From assembly GCF_900048895.1 (NCBI RefSeq), contig NZ_LT160640.1:186001-250000 (forward strand): 64,000 bases of DNA. Reading direction: 5' to 3'. Position numbers and translations under genes: made by a program. Shown piece after piece: positions 8,766 through 17,305 of the stretch; position 1 is the stretch's first letter, and each line of letters begins with the position of its first letter. The notes under the pieces are model-generated. The model saw only the letters and a list, made by a program, of their open reading frames with translations, ran no database searches and had not been told where the DNA came from. Origin of the DNA: Neglectibacter timonensis (GTDB lineage: Bacteria > Bacillota > Clostridia > Oscillospirales > Acutalibacteraceae).

Positions 8766-9626
8766 ATGGCTAAACTATCTGACCCATCCAAAATAAAAGA
8801 GGTGCTGACGCGTCACGGCTTTCAATTTTCCAAGGCGCTGGGGCAGAATTTTCTCATCAACGGCAGTGTGTGTCCCCGTATGGCGGAAGCCTGTGGAGCA
8901 GACCCCAATATGGGGGTCATTGAGGTGGGCCCCGGCATGGGCGTGCTTACCTGGGAACTTTCCCAGCGAGCGAAAAAGGTAGTGGCTATTGAGCTGGACA
9001 AAAGGCTTTTCCCTGTGTTGGAGGAAACTCTGGCGGATTGCAGCAATGTAGAACTGGTAGAGGGCGACGTGCTGAAGCTGGATCTGAACCGGCTGATTGA
9101 AGAACGGCTCGGCGGGGAACAGGTCTGCGTTTGCGCGAACTTACCCTACTACATCACTTCCCCTGTAATTATGGGATTGCTGGAAGGCGGCCTTCCCATA
9201 AGCAGCATCACGGTTATGGTGCAGAAGGAGGCGGCCAGGCGAATCTGTGCCAGGCCTGGAACCCGGGAATGCGGGGCGGTGAGCGTTTCGGTACATTACC
9301 ACTGTGAACCCCATATACTCTTTGAAGTGAGCCGGGGCAGCTTCCTGCCGCCTCCTGCTGTGGATTCTGCCGTGATTCGCCTTGATTTGCGCAAGGAACC
9401 TCCGGTGCAGGTTCTGGATGAAGCTTTTTTCTTTTCTCTTGCTAAAGCTGCTTTCGCCCAACGCCGGAAAACAGCAGCAAATTCAATTTCCGCCTCACTG
9501 GGAATACAGAAGCATCGGGTGGAAGAGGCTTTAGAGGCTGTCGGAGTCGAAAAAAATATCCGTGCAGAAAGGCTGGCTTTGGAACAGTTTGCGGAGCTTG
9601 CAAATTTCCTCTGTCCGGGGGTATAA
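8766..9626 (+). CDS. rsmA: 16S rRNA (adenine1518-N6/adenine1519-N6)-dimethyltransferase
   Basis: A 286-aa SAM-dependent enzyme (KsgA) that dimethylates two adjacent adenines in the 3' hairpin of 16S rRNA late in 30S assembly. The N-terminus has the diagnostic KALGQNFLIN, motif I VIEVGPGMGVLT (about residues 48-59), and the catalytic NLPYYITSPVI (about residues 124-134). The C-terminal helical domain contains FAQRRKTAANS. The length is normal. The start lies 1 nt after the stop of the upstream membrane protein gene. The usual Firmicutes neighbour rnmV is not seen here. Confidence 0.96.
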   Translation: MAKLSDPSKIKEVLTRHGFQFSKALGQNFLINGSVCPRMAEACGADPNMGVIEVGPGMGVLTWELSQRAKKVVAIELDKRLFPVLEETLADCSNVELVEGDVLKLDLNRLIEERLGGEQVCVCANLPYYITSPVIMGLLEGGLPISSITVMVQKEAARRICARPGTRECGAVSVSVHYHCEPHILFEVSRGSFLPPPAVDSAVIRLDLRKEPPVQVLDEAFFFSLAKAAFAQRRKTAANSISASLGIQKHRVEEALEAVGVEKNIRAERLALEQFAELANFLCPGV

Positions 9627-9714
9627 TAAAGAAAACTGTTGGTTGGGCCGGCTTGCCGTTTGTCTGTAGGACCAGCTGGCGTCCACCTGTGGATCGAGAA
9701 AAGGGGAGAGTTCT

Positions 9715-9900
9715 ATGACGGATGTGGAACGGAGATTCTGTAAGCTGCTGTTGTTGGCTGATATGGCTGCCATCCTTATCAGTATGGTGGCGGGGCCGCT
9801 GAGCCACACTTCGTTGGCTATCGGCGCCGCTGTCAGCGCCATTATCCTTTCGCTGGCGGTTATCGTTTACGGCATCTATTTTTGGCCCAGGCAGAGATAG
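9715..9900 (+). CDS. small two-span membrane protein
   Basis: A 61-aa ORF with two hydrophobic stretches (LLLLADMAAILISMVAG and AAVSAIILSLAVIVYGIYF) and a short basic C-terminus (WPRQR). AGGGGAGAG lies about 6 nt upstream of the ATG, which supports translation. It follows rsmA by 88 nt and may be in the same transcript. No family was recognised. Confidence 0.5.
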   Translation: MTDVERRFCKLLLLADMAAILISMVAGPLSHTSLAIGAAVSAIILSLAVIVYGIYFWPRQR

Positions 9901-9927
9901 AGAGTATAACGGAAGGAAAAAGCGGCT

Positions 9928-10128
9928 GTGGAGAAAGGCCGTTTTGAGCAGTTTCTGCAGGAAGCTTATCTTCTGCTCGGAGGTATCAGTAGGGTTCTGG
10001 CTTCTTGCTTCCAGTCAGAAAGTTTTTGCCCCGAGTGCGGTTTCCTGCTTCCGGGAATCGCATTGCTGCCCTCTTGTGGAAGAATTTGGTTTGAAGAAGT
10101 CCGGCTTGCTGTACAGGAGCTGGAATAG
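9928..10128 (+). CDS. doubtful small ORF
   Basis: A 66-codon ORF starting with GTG, with AAGGA about 10 nt upstream. It has a single CPEC pair (SFCPECGFLLPG) but no clear family resemblance. Codon use and composition are unconvincing. The rest of 9901-10264 holds nothing else that could be recognised. Confidence 0.2.
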   Translation: MEKGRFEQFLQEAYLLLGGISRVLASCFQSESFCPECGFLLPGIALLPSCGRIWFEEVRLAVQELE

Positions 10129-10264
10129 GGTGTTTTTAATTTGTTTTGTTGAGGGACTTTGTTCACAAAGGGGCTGTATGGAATTCCTAGAGGGGCGCTG
10201 ACGTTTTGACAGCAGAAAGGGATTCCAGGGTAAAAGGGCCTATCAGTATTTTCATAATACAAGA

Positions 10265-10303
10265 GAAAGCCGTCCGCCAAAGTAGATCAGGCGGACGGCT
10301 TTC
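10265..10303. terminator. bidirectional intrinsic terminator
   Basis: A 14-bp perfect stem (arms 10265-10278 and 10290-10303) lies between the rightward rsmA region and the leftward GNAT gene. T-rich ends on both sides (GGCTTTCTTT one way, GGCTTTCTCTT the other) allow use in both directions. Confidence 0.82.
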
Positions 10304-10304
10304 T

Positions 10305-10853
10305 TTATAGACGGGATATTTTGATTGGAAATTGCTTTTTGTTTTTTACCTCATAGAGGAAATGAAGCATTTCTCCGTTATAGAAGGTTTTTTTAAATTC
10401 CTTTACCTTTTTCATGCCCAGACCCTTGGCTACCTTCTGAGAAGCGATATTGTCGGCCTTGATGATGCTGCAGACTTTCGGTGCATGCAAAATCTGAAAG
10501 GCATATTCTTTGCAGGCTTCCGTGGCTTCTGAGGCAAAGCCCTGATGCCAGAAAGCATGCTTGAGCAGGTAACCAATCTCCAGAACTTCCTCGCCTGCAG
10601 CGTCTTGGCGGGTTAACCCGACCTGACCAATAAATTCCCCGGTCTCTCTGAGAATCATGGCCCACAGGCCGTAGCCGTCCTCCCGGTAACGGCGGAGCTG
10701 TCGATCCAGCCATTCCTGTACGTCTTCGGCGGTGAAATCGTGTTCATAGGCATACATCACAGCCCTGTCCTGCAGGAGTGAGGAAAGATCGGAGTAATCC
10801 TCCTGCCCCATTTCCCGAAGGAACAGCCGTTTGGTGGCTAAGATCTGTTTCAT
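10305..10853 (-). CDS. GNAT family N-acetyltransferase (RimJ/RimL-like)
   Basis: About 182 aa. The opening TKRLFLREMGQEDYSDL is characteristic of the RimJ/RimL subgroup of GNAT acetyltransferases, and the acetyl-CoA region is visible as EIGYLLKHAFWHQGFASEA, followed by NIASQKVAKGLGM. Members acetylate ribosomal protein N-termini, small amines or antibiotics; the substrate here is unknown. The ATG at 10853 was chosen over an in-frame GTG at 10865 because the family normally begins close to the TxRLxLR motif; neither has a strong ribosome binding site. It is the last gene of the ddl-murI-argS run. Confidence 0.85.
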   Translation of the reverse strand: MKQILATKRLFLREMGQEDYSDLSSLLQDRAVMYAYEHDFTAEDVQEWLDRQLRRYREDGYGLWAMILRETGEFIGQVGLTRQDAAGEEVLEIGYLLKHAFWHQGFASEATEACKEYAFQILHAPKVCSIIKADNIASQKVAKGLGMKKVKEFKKTFYNGEMLHFLYEVKNKKQFPIKISRL

Positions 10854-10896
10854 GAAATTCACCACATCTTTCTGAATCTCCGGGCTATTAAGAGAA

Positions 10897-12588
10897 TCAC
10901 ATGGAGTCGGGTACGTTTACCTTGAACAGAGAAAGCGCGTTGCATATAACAGTGCGGGCGGCAAGGCAGAGATACAATCGGGCGGCCTGTAAGGGTTCGT
11001 CCACGCCTTTTACCCGGCAAGCATTATAGAATTTGTGGAACAGGGTGGCGAGAGAGACGGCATATTTTGGTATACGGGCAGGGTCAAAGCTTTTGGCCGC
11101 AGAAATAAGCTCGTCTGTATAGGAAGACAGATGACGTATCAGCTCAACCTCTTCCGGTGTGGAGAGAAGTTTCAATTCTTCAGGAGTACATTCTCTGGGT
11201 TCGATGCCGTCTGCCTTCAGATTTTTCAGAATACTGCAAATACGGGCGTGAGCGTACTGCACATAGTACACTGGGTTCTGGGCGTCCTGCTGAATTGCCA
11301 GGTCCAAGTCGAAGTCGATACGGGTGTTGGGTTCATAAGAGTTAAACAGGAAGCGCGCCGCGTCCACCGGCACCTCATCCAGCAGAGTAACCAGAGTGAT
11401 GGCTTTTCCACTGCGTTTACTGGCTTTTACGATTTCGCCATCCCTCACCAGGCGCACCATCTGCATCAGCACCACGTTCAAACGGGAAGCGTCTACGCCC
11501 AAAGCGGTCAGTGCAGCTTTGAGGCGGGGCACATACCCGTGGTGGTCTGCTCCCAAGACGTCGATTGCCATATCGAAGTTCCGGGTGACCAGCTTATTGT
11601 AGTGATAGGCGATATCCGGTACGACATAGGTAGGCACGCCGTTGGAACGGACCACCACAAAGTCCTCGCTGCCGTATTCGCCGCCCTTAAACCACAGGGC
11701 GCCGTCTTTTTCATAGGTGGCGCCTTTTTCCTTCAGCAACGCCACGACCCGGTCCACGGAACCGTTTTCGTGCAGAGTGGATTCCTTGAACCAGTTGTCA
11801 TATTCCACCCGGTAGCGCATCAGGTCATCATGCAGGCCTTGGATGTTCAAAGGCAAGGCATAGGAGACCAGAGCAGCGCGCCGCTCCTCAGAAGAAGCTT
11901 TTACATAACTGTCTCCATATTTTTCTGCAAAACTTCTTGCGTTTTCAATCACGTCCGGGCCGCGATAGCCGTCTTCCGGAAACTCCACAGCATCTTCGCC
12001 CTGGAAAATCTGCAGATAGCGTGCCTCCAGGGAAAGACCGTACTTGTTTACTTGGTTTCCCGCGTCGTTGACATAGAATTCACGCTCTACCTGATAACCG
12101 GCGGCGTCGAGAACTGCGGAGAGGGCGTCGCCCAAGACCCCGCCGCGGGCATTGCCAATGTGCATGGGACCCGTGGGATTGGCAGAAACATATTCCACCA
12201 GCACCCGCTTTCCCTGCCCGAAATTGCTGTGTCCGTACTGTTCGCCAGTACGGTGTATCTCCTGCAGTACCTCGCCATAAAAACGGTTGTCATAAGTGAA
12301 ATTCAAAAAGCCGGGACCTGCAATCTCACAGGTCTTAAAATAGGTGCCGGAGAGGTCCAGCGCCGCCTTCACTGCCTGAGCAATCTTCAGAGGGGCGGTG
12401 CGGAAAACTCTGGCGCCAGCCATGGCGATGTTGCAGGACCAATCTCCGTGGGAACGGTCTGCCGGGATCTCCAGCATACAGGGAGGGAGCTCTGCCCTGG
12501 GCAGGCTGCCTTGCTCCATGGCTGTGTTCAGCGCGGCGCAAATGGCCTCTTTCAGGGCCTGGGTCGCGGTGGCTACCAGTTGAGACAT
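10897..12588 (-). CDS. argS: arginyl-tRNA synthetase
   Basis: A 563-aa class I aminoacyl-tRNA synthetase that charges tRNA-Arg. The HIGH signature is seen in SANPTGPMHIGNARGG (about residues 134-149); the family often has a degenerate KMSKS, here KASKRSGKAITL. The N-terminal Add-1-like domain (GDWSCNIAMAGARVF) and the C-terminal anticodon-binding domain ending in LSLFKVNVPDSM are complete, with the conserved final Met. AAAGGATG lies about 10 nt before the ATG. It follows the DUF1934 gene by 24 nt. Confidence 0.97.
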   Translation of the reverse strand: MSQLVATATQALKEAICAALNTAMEQGSLPRAELPPCMLEIPADRSHGDWSCNIAMAGARVFRTAPLKIAQAVKAALDLSGTYFKTCEIAGPGFLNFTYDNRFYGEVLQEIHRTGEQYGHSNFGQGKRVLVEYVSANPTGPMHIGNARGGVLGDALSAVLDAAGYQVEREFYVNDAGNQVNKYGLSLEARYLQIFQGEDAVEFPEDGYRGPDVIENARSFAEKYGDSYVKASSEERRAALVSYALPLNIQGLHDDLMRYRVEYDNWFKESTLHENGSVDRVVALLKEKGATYEKDGALWFKGGEYGSEDFVVVRSNGVPTYVVPDIAYHYNKLVTRNFDMAIDVLGADHHGYVPRLKAALTALGVDASRLNVVLMQMVRLVRDGEIVKASKRSGKAITLVTLLDEVPVDAARFLFNSYEPNTRIDFDLDLAIQQDAQNPVYYVQYAHARICSILKNLKADGIEPRECTPEELKLLSTPEEVELIRHLSSYTDELISAAKSFDPARIPKYAVSLATLFHKFYNACRVKGVDEPLQAARLYLCLAARTVICNALSLFKVNVPDSM

Positions 12589-12612
12589 AAATTTGTCATC
12601 CTTTCTCTTATC

Positions 12613-13062
12613 CTATTCCAAACAGATAAAATGTTCTGCAGGCCGGGGTTTTACTTCCACTTTAATCTCGTTGCTGCTGGAGAGGTTTGAGTCAATATCC
12701 AGAGTGTACTTTATATTGAGTGCGCCGCCCCGTTTTTTCAAGGTGGACTTCAGCTCGCTGGTGAAAACGCCCACAGTCAGCGCGCCGTATCCTGTATCAT
12801 ACAGGCAGAGGTGGCGCTTGCCCTTCTCCAGGATGAGACGGGTGGAGGAACCTGAGCGCATCATGGTAACCTTGCCATCTTCCACTTTCAGCACAGAGGT
12901 GTGAGATATTTTGGGATCCTCTTCATCATACTCCTTATAAGCAATAAACCGGGTAGAGCCCTTTTCGGTGTAGCTGCCGGTGGTGCTCAAGGTGATTTCT
13001 CCGGCTTCTTCGTCGTAAAACTGTTTGCCGGTGATTGAAATGTTGTAATCTTCCTTTAACAT
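12613..13062 (-). CDS. DUF1934 family protein (YwiB-like)
   Basis: A small beta-barrel-type protein of about 149 aa matching DUF1934, a lipocalin-like family of unknown function that commonly sits beside argS in Firmicutes. Typical features are the alternating strands YNISITGKQFYDEEAG, TRFIAYKEYDEE and the late stretch LNIKYTLDIDSN. The longer ORF begins at 13092, but AAGGA sits inside that extension at proper distance from the ATG at 13062, which was chosen. It follows murI closely in the same run. Confidence 0.85.
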   Translation of the reverse strand: MLKEDYNISITGKQFYDEEAGEITLSTTGSYTEKGSTRFIAYKEYDEEDPKISHTSVLKVEDGKVTMMRSGSSTRLILEKGKRHLCLYDTGYGALTVGVFTSELKSTLKKRGGALNIKYTLDIDSNLSSSNEIKVEVKPRPAEHFICLE

Positions 13063-13091
13063 ATGCGGGTTCCTTCTTTTTGAAAAGTCCA

Positions 13092-13901
13092 CTAGAATTT
13101 TTCAATGTCGATGCGTTCCGTGTGCCCCTGTACGCTGTGGCCAAGGAAAAGCTCTGCCACTCCGGAAAAATTTTCCAGCGTATCCGTGATGAAATACCTG
13201 TTCTCCCGGCAGGCATCCACACTGAGCAAATCCATGCTGCGCAAGGTATCCGCCAGAGCCCGGGCGGCTTCCCGGCCGCTGTCGATGAGGACAACGCCGC
13301 GGCCCATGACGGAAGCGATGGTAGGGGAGATGATGGGGTAATGGGTACAGCCAAGAATCAGAGTATCCACGCCTGATTCCCGCATAGGAGCCAGGTACCG
13401 TTCCGCCACCAGACGGGTGATCTCTTCCTGCGGAGAAATGAAAGCGTTCTCCACCAGCGGCACAAAGAGGGGACAGGCCTGAGGGAAAACTTCGAATTTT
13501 TGATTGATCCGGAGCAGCATCTCACGATAGGAGCCGCTGGCAATGGTAGCGGCCGTGCCGATTACGCCGATTCTCCCATTTTTGGTTGCCTGCGCCGCAG
13601 CCTTTACGGTGGGACCGATCACATCGAAATAAGGAACGTCCAGCCCTTCTCCCACAGAGCGGGCTACAGAGCTGACCGTGCCGCAGGCTGCCAGGATGGC
13701 TTTGACGCCATGATCCAACAAAAAGGCCATATCCTGCCGGGCGTAGCGGAGAATAGTCTCCCGGCTTCGGTTGCCGTAAGGCACCCGCCCAGTGTCGCCG
13801 AAGTAGACAATGCTCTCTTCAGGCAGCACTTTTTCCAGTTCCTTGACAGCGGTAAGACCGCCTAAACCGGAATCAAAAACCCCAATGGGACGATTATCCA
13901 T
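13092..13901 (-). CDS. murI: glutamate racemase
   Basis: A 269-aa enzyme making D-glutamate for peptidoglycan. The N-terminal GVFDSGLGGLTAVKEL (catalytic Asp/Ser region) and the second catalytic Cys motif LGCTHYPII (about residue 185) are intact. The first catalytic Cys motif reads ACGTVSSVA instead of the usual ACNTAS: the Cys is kept, but the following Asn is Gly. Position between ddl and argS and the overall length support a genuine MurI; an aspartate racemase-like specificity cannot be excluded from sequence alone. Confidence 0.9.
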   Translation of the reverse strand: MDNRPIGVFDSGLGGLTAVKELEKVLPEESIVYFGDTGRVPYGNRSRETILRYARQDMAFLLDHGVKAILAACGTVSSVARSVGEGLDVPYFDVIGPTVKAAAQATKNGRIGVIGTAATIASGSYREMLLRINQKFEVFPQACPLFVPLVENAFISPQEEITRLVAERYLAPMRESGVDTLILGCTHYPIISPTIASVMGRGVVLIDSGREAARALADTLRSMDLLSVDACRENRYFITDTLENFSGVAELFLGHSVQGHTERIDIEKF

Positions 13902-13976
13902 AACTGTCGCTTTATCCTTTCTTTAGGGCTGGAACAGCCATGCGCTAACCATGCATTCTGTCCCTGCTTCAGCCGT

Positions 13977-15065
13977 TCAGTCCAAACATTGCAGCTTTCC
14001 TGCTGCCTGCAGAGCAAACTCCACCAGGCGGTCCAGCAGTTCCCCATAGGTCAGACCCATGGACATCCAAAGTTTAGGATACATACTGATAGAGGTAAAA
14101 CCGGGCAGGGTATTGATCTCGTTTAGAACGACCCGGTGATCTTCCGCTGTGACGAAAAAGTCAACCCGGGCAAGACCGGAACATCCAAGAAGCCGATAGA
14201 CGCGCACAGCGGTCTCCCGGACCTTTTCCGCCGCTTCGTCAGGAATACGGGCGGGAATATACAACTGGCTGGTGCCATTGATATATTTATCGTCATAGTC
14301 GTAGAATTCTGCCGAAGCGCCGATCTCCCCCACGATGGATGCCGTCGCATCGCGATTGCCCAGTACGGCGCACTCCACTTCCTGGCCTTTGATGCCTTCC
14401 TCAACGATAATTTTTTTATCTTCCCTTGAAGCTTTCCGGATGGCCTCGTCCAGATCCTCGAACCGGTCTACCCGGCTGACGCCCACAGAGGAGCCTGCGT
14501 TGCAGGGCTTGACAAAGACGGGAAAATCCAGTCTGGCTTTGATTTTGTTCCTGATGGTATCGGGGGCGGCATCAAACCGGTCTGCATAGAACCACAGGTA
14601 ATGGGCCTGCTCAACATTTGCCGCGGAGAGCAGGGTATGGGTAACCGCTTTATCCATACATATGGCGGAAGAGAATGTGTCGCAGCCTACATAGGGAATA
14701 CCAGAAAGCTGGAACAGCCCTTGTATGGTGCCGTCTTCGCCATTTTTGCCGTGCAGAGCTGGGAAGACTGCGTCAAGCCGGAGCACTTGGGCGCCGTCTT
14801 GGTGCAGAACCAGAAGCCCGTGGACGGAACTGTCGGGGGATAGGAAAGCGGGTACATTTTGTTCGTCTTTCTCCCAACTTCCGTCAGCCAGGGCAGAGGG
14901 ATCGCCTCTGTAAAGCAGCCAGCGGCCGTCTTTTGTGATACCCACCATATGGATATTGTATTTTTCCTTAGAGAGATTTTCAATAATTGAGGTAGCTGAC
15001 ATGAGGGAGACCTCATGTTCAGAGGAAACGCCGCCGAAAATTACAGCGAGCTCAAGTTTTGCCAT
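13977..15065 (-). CDS. ddl: D-alanine--D-alanine ligase
   Basis: A 362-aa ATP-grasp enzyme that joins two D-Ala for the peptidoglycan stem. The N-terminus LAVIFGGVSSEHEVSLMSA holds the conserved Ser-Glu-His for the first D-Ala. The ATP-grasp region contains VKPCNAGSSVGVSRV and VEEGIKGQEVECAVLG, and the C-terminal metal site is RVDFFV...VLNEINTLPGFTSISMYPKLW. The presence of the omega-loop YDDKYINGTSQLYIPA supports a ligase acting in the D-Ala pathway; D-Lac or D-Ser preference was not assessed. It is first in a leftward run with its own promoter at 15131-15159. Confidence 0.95.
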   Translation of the reverse strand: MAKLELAVIFGGVSSEHEVSLMSATSIIENLSKEKYNIHMVGITKDGRWLLYRGDPSALADGSWEKDEQNVPAFLSPDSSVHGLLVLHQDGAQVLRLDAVFPALHGKNGEDGTIQGLFQLSGIPYVGCDTFSSAICMDKAVTHTLLSAANVEQAHYLWFYADRFDAAPDTIRNKIKARLDFPVFVKPCNAGSSVGVSRVDRFEDLDEAIRKASREDKKIIVEEGIKGQEVECAVLGNRDATASIVGEIGASAEFYDYDDKYINGTSQLYIPARIPDEAAEKVRETAVRVYRLLGCSGLARVDFFVTAEDHRVVLNEINTLPGFTSISMYPKLWMSMGLTYGELLDRLVEFALQAAGKLQCLD

Positions 15066-15130
15066 TTAGGATCACATCCCTTTTTTGTTTTGGATCGGGC
15101 CAAAACCCTTTCGGGCAAATCTGAAATTGC

Positions 15131-15159
15131 ATTATACTATAAAAGATGGAAATTATCAA
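15131..15159 (-). promoter_or_regulatory. promoter of the ddl-murI-argS run
   Basis: On the minus strand TTGATA (15154-15159) and a perfect TATAAT (15131-15136) are separated by 17 nt. It lies about 65 nt upstream of the ddl start codon. Confidence 0.78.
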
Positions 15160-15221
15160 CCGTTTTCTTTTATTCAGAGGTTGTCAGAATCCTTGATAAG
15201 ACTTGGAAAACAGAAAAAAAG

Positions 15222-15251
15222 TTGGACTTTTGCCCCCTTCCATGCTATACT
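15222..15251 (+). promoter_or_regulatory. promoter of the 15285 gene
   Basis: TTGGAC (15222-15227) and TATACT (15246-15251) have an 18-nt spacer and an extended -10 context (ATGCTATACT). The predicted start is about 25 nt before the coding region. Confidence 0.65.
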
Positions 15252-15284
15252 GCCTAAAGTAACTTATTAGTGGAGTGATTGCAG

Positions 15285-16067
15285 TTGGATTTCAAGGCTT
15301 TTGATTTGATCCGTGACGGGCTGAACGAGGAGCTGACGCTCCAGGGGTTTCAGGCTCCCATCCCTTTGGAAGAGGAGGAGGGGCGTGCGGAGATGTTTGC
15401 CACCGACGAGGTGGCCTACAGCCTTTTTTATGACCGGAAAAGGCAGCGTTTTGAGCTGCGTTCTACCACACTGACCGCAGAGGGGAATCCGGGCGACTGG
15501 CGCAGTCTTTCTCTCTGGCTTTTCGACGAGAAGGATGGCACAAGGGCGGATGCAGAGAGCATTCTGAACGATTTTCTGGACGTGGTGCGCGGACCCAAAC
15601 GTGTAGCGGTGGTCCAGCAGAAAAAAAAGCGGGGTAAGGATGACGAACGGACCATAGATCCGCTATTCTTCTGCAACCGCCTGGTGAATATTTTCCCTGA
15701 ATTGCGGGAGGAAATGAACGAGGAGAGAATTGTCTACGGACAGATCCGTTTTGTCACCTTTTCCAAGGCGAAAATTGTGCCGAAGATCGAAGACCTGGTG
15801 GTAAAATACCCCAACAGCGAGCCGGCAGAAAAGCTGAGCTCCCTGTTTGATGATATGTACAAAAATGGAGATATGGATCTGCGCTCTATCTTGACTGCCG
15901 TCATTCTCAATCATATGAGCGACGAAGCCTTTTCTGCACTGCAGAGCAAATTTGGAGACGATCTGCAGAAAGCCTCGAAATATACAAGGAAACTCAAGGA
16001 CAAAAAGATTAAGCCGGAGAAGAAAAAGAAGAAGGAAAAGAAGGTTGTGGCAAAGCTTCAAAACTAG
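15285..16067 (+). CDS. unknown protein with lysine-rich tail
   Basis: Unrecognised soluble protein of about 260 aa. The N-terminal 80 residues look alpha/beta (DFKAFDLIRDGLNEELTL, then AYSLFYDRKRQRFELRSTTL). A charged linker follows (QQKKKRGKDDERT), then a mostly helical second half, and the last 25 residues are almost all Lys and Glu (KKIKPEKKKKKEKKVV). TTG codons at 15279 and 15285 are possible starts; GGAG at 15272-15275 is 9 nt from the second, which was chosen. The basic tail suggests nucleic-acid or ribosome association, which is inference. It precedes the rpmG-nusG transcription unit but has its own promoter. Confidence 0.65.
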   Translation: MDFKAFDLIRDGLNEELTLQGFQAPIPLEEEEGRAEMFATDEVAYSLFYDRKRQRFELRSTTLTAEGNPGDWRSLSLWLFDEKDGTRADAESILNDFLDVVRGPKRVAVVQQKKKRGKDDERTIDPLFFCNRLVNIFPELREEMNEERIVYGQIRFVTFSKAKIVPKIEDLVVKYPNSEPAEKLSSLFDDMYKNGDMDLRSILTAVILNHMSDEAFSALQSKFGDDLQKASKYTRKLKDKKIKPEKKKKKEKKVVAKLQN

Positions 16068-16179
16068 CTTTTGGCGTCTCAGATACCGGTTGGAATGGAA
16101 AAGTTTTCGGAGGCCGGGGGTCAGGAACAGCTGGACTCAGACCTCCGATGGCATTCTACGGCTGCGGTTGAAGTTTTTC

Positions 16180-16209
16180 TTGACAATTCTGTGCCACATA
16201 TGCTATAGT
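16180..16209 (+). promoter_or_regulatory. promoter of the rpmG-secE-nusG-rplKA operon
   Basis: Perfect TTGACA (16180-16185), an 18-nt spacer, and TATAGT (16204-16209) within the extended context TATGCTATAGT. The predicted start is near 16216. Confidence 0.82.
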
Positions 16210-16215
16210 AAAAGT

Positions 16216-16287
16216 ACCTCGGAGAAGAGGTTCTTTTTTTGTGCCCTTTTTTGAGGGAGGCTGAGGTGAAAAAACCTCAAATTTTTT
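16216..16287 (+). promoter_or_regulatory. rpmG leader with two hairpin/U-run elements
   Basis: Hairpin 1 (ACCTC at 16216-16220, GAGGT at 16227-16231) is followed by a T-run to 16240 and lies at the predicted 5' end of the transcript. Hairpin 2 (TGAGGT at 16262-16267, ACCTCA at 16274-16279) is followed by TTTTTT (16282-16287), a small terminator-like structure 25 nt before the rpmG start. Arm sequences of the two are related (ACCTC/GAGGT), so alternative pairing is possible. Attenuation of the translation operon is inferred, not shown. Confidence 0.45.
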
Positions 16288-16311
16288 CCGTGAAACGGGA
16301 GGTGCCGACAA

Positions 16312-16461
16312 ATGAGAGTCAAGGTTGTTCTGGCCTGCACTGAGTGCAAGCAGCGAAACTACAACACAAAGAAAAACAAGAAGAACGATCCCGACAGGCT
16401 TGAGATGAATAAATACTGCAGGTTCTGCCGGAAACACACCCTGCACAGGGAAACTAAGTAA
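16312..16461 (+). CDS. rpmG: 50S ribosomal protein L33
   Basis: A 49-aa ribosomal protein ([17 protein letters not shown]...) with two zinc-type Cys pairs, CTEC (residues 9-12) and CRFC (residues 36-39), so it is the zinc-binding C+ form. The rest is basic, ending HTLHRETK. A ribosome binding site GGGAGG lies about 8-10 nt upstream of the ATG. As in most Firmicutes it is first in the secE-nusG cluster. Confidence 0.97.
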   Translation: MRVKVVLACTECKQRNYNTKKNKKNDPDRLEMNKYCRFCRKHTLHRETK

Positions 16462-16473
16462 GGAGCGGAGAAC

Positions 16474-16737
16474 ATGGCTGAGAACGAAAAGAAGACGGAG
16501 AAGAAGTCCGGCGAAAAAAAGCCTAACGGTTTTCTGCGTTTCTTCAAGAAGATCGGGAAATTCTTCCGCGACTGCAAGGGCGAAGTAAAGAAGATCGTCT
16601 GGCCGACTCCGAAGGCTGTGTTCAGAAGCACCGGTGTTGTGCTTGTGACGATTGTCATCCTCGGCCTGTTTATCTATGCGCTCGACAGCGGCTTTATGGG
16701 TCTGTTGAGCTTGGTGATGGACGTTGCCAAGGCTTAA
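16474..16737 (+). CDS. secE: preprotein translocase subunit SecE
   Basis: An 87-aa single-span subunit of the SecYEG channel. A highly charged N-terminus (many Lys/Glu) leads into the conserved amphipathic helix FFRDCKGEVKKIVWPTPK, then one transmembrane helix (VVLVTIVILGLFIYAL). The length fits the short Gram-positive type. A GGAG site lies about 9-12 nt upstream, 12 nt after rpmG. Confidence 0.96.
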   Translation: MAENEKKTEKKSGEKKPNGFLRFFKKIGKFFRDCKGEVKKIVWPTPKAVFRSTGVVLVTIVILGLFIYALDSGFMGLLSLVMDVAKA

Positions 16738-16780
16738 CCGGCATCTGTCCGTGTGTTCGTAAAAAAGCGGAGGGTAACAG

Positions 16781-17305
16781 ATGGCTGACGAAGCAAGATG
16801 GTATGTGGTTCATACCTATTCCGGGTATGAAAACAAGGTGGCCTCCAATCTGGAAAAAACAGTGGAGAACCGCCAGCTGCAGGATCTCATACAGGAAATC
16901 CGCGTGCCTACGGAGAAAGTGTTGGAAGTTGGCACCGATGGAAAGCGCAAGGAAGTGGAGCGCAAAACATTTCCCGGTTATGTCATCGTAAAGATGATTA
17001 TGACGGACGAATCCTGGTATGCGGTTCGGAATATCCGGGGCTGCACGGGATTTGTAGGCCCTTCCTCCAAGCCCGTTCCTTTGACGGACGACGAGGTGGC
17101 AAGGCTGGGAATCGAAAAGCATGAGATTGAAGTGAGCTACAAGGTTGGCGATTCTGTCAACATTGTGGACGGGCCCCTGGAGGGTTTCATCGGAACAGTG
17201 GAAGAACTGGATGTGGAGAAAAACCGCATTCGCGTCGTTGTTTCGATGTTTGGGCGGGATACGCCGGTCGAACTGGAATTGGACCAGGCGGAGCCTGTGG
17301 GTTAA
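16781..17305 (+). CDS. nusG: transcription termination/antitermination factor NusG
   Basis: A 174-aa elongation factor. The NGN domain starts ARWYVVHTYSGYENKVASNL and includes the FPGYVIVKM strand; the C-terminal KOW domain begins KVGDSVNIVDGPLEGFIG (about residues 122-139). It binds RNA polymerase and couples it to Rho or the ribosome. The reading frame is complete and the spacing to secE is 43 nt. Confidence 0.97.
   Translation: MADEARWYVVHTYSGYENKVASNLEKTVENRQLQDLIQEIRVPTEKVLEVGTDGKRKEVERKTFPGYVIVKMIMTDESWYAVRNIRGCTGFVGPSSKPVPLTDDEVARLGIEKHEIEVSYKVGDSVNIVDGPLEGFIGTVEELDVEKNRIRVVVSMFGRDTPVELELDQAEPVG

Noticed and set aside
11035-12690. Long plus-strand open frame opposite argS
   Set aside because: It lies entirely over the arginyl-tRNA synthetase gene on the other strand and has no recognisable protein features; codon bias of argS produces it.
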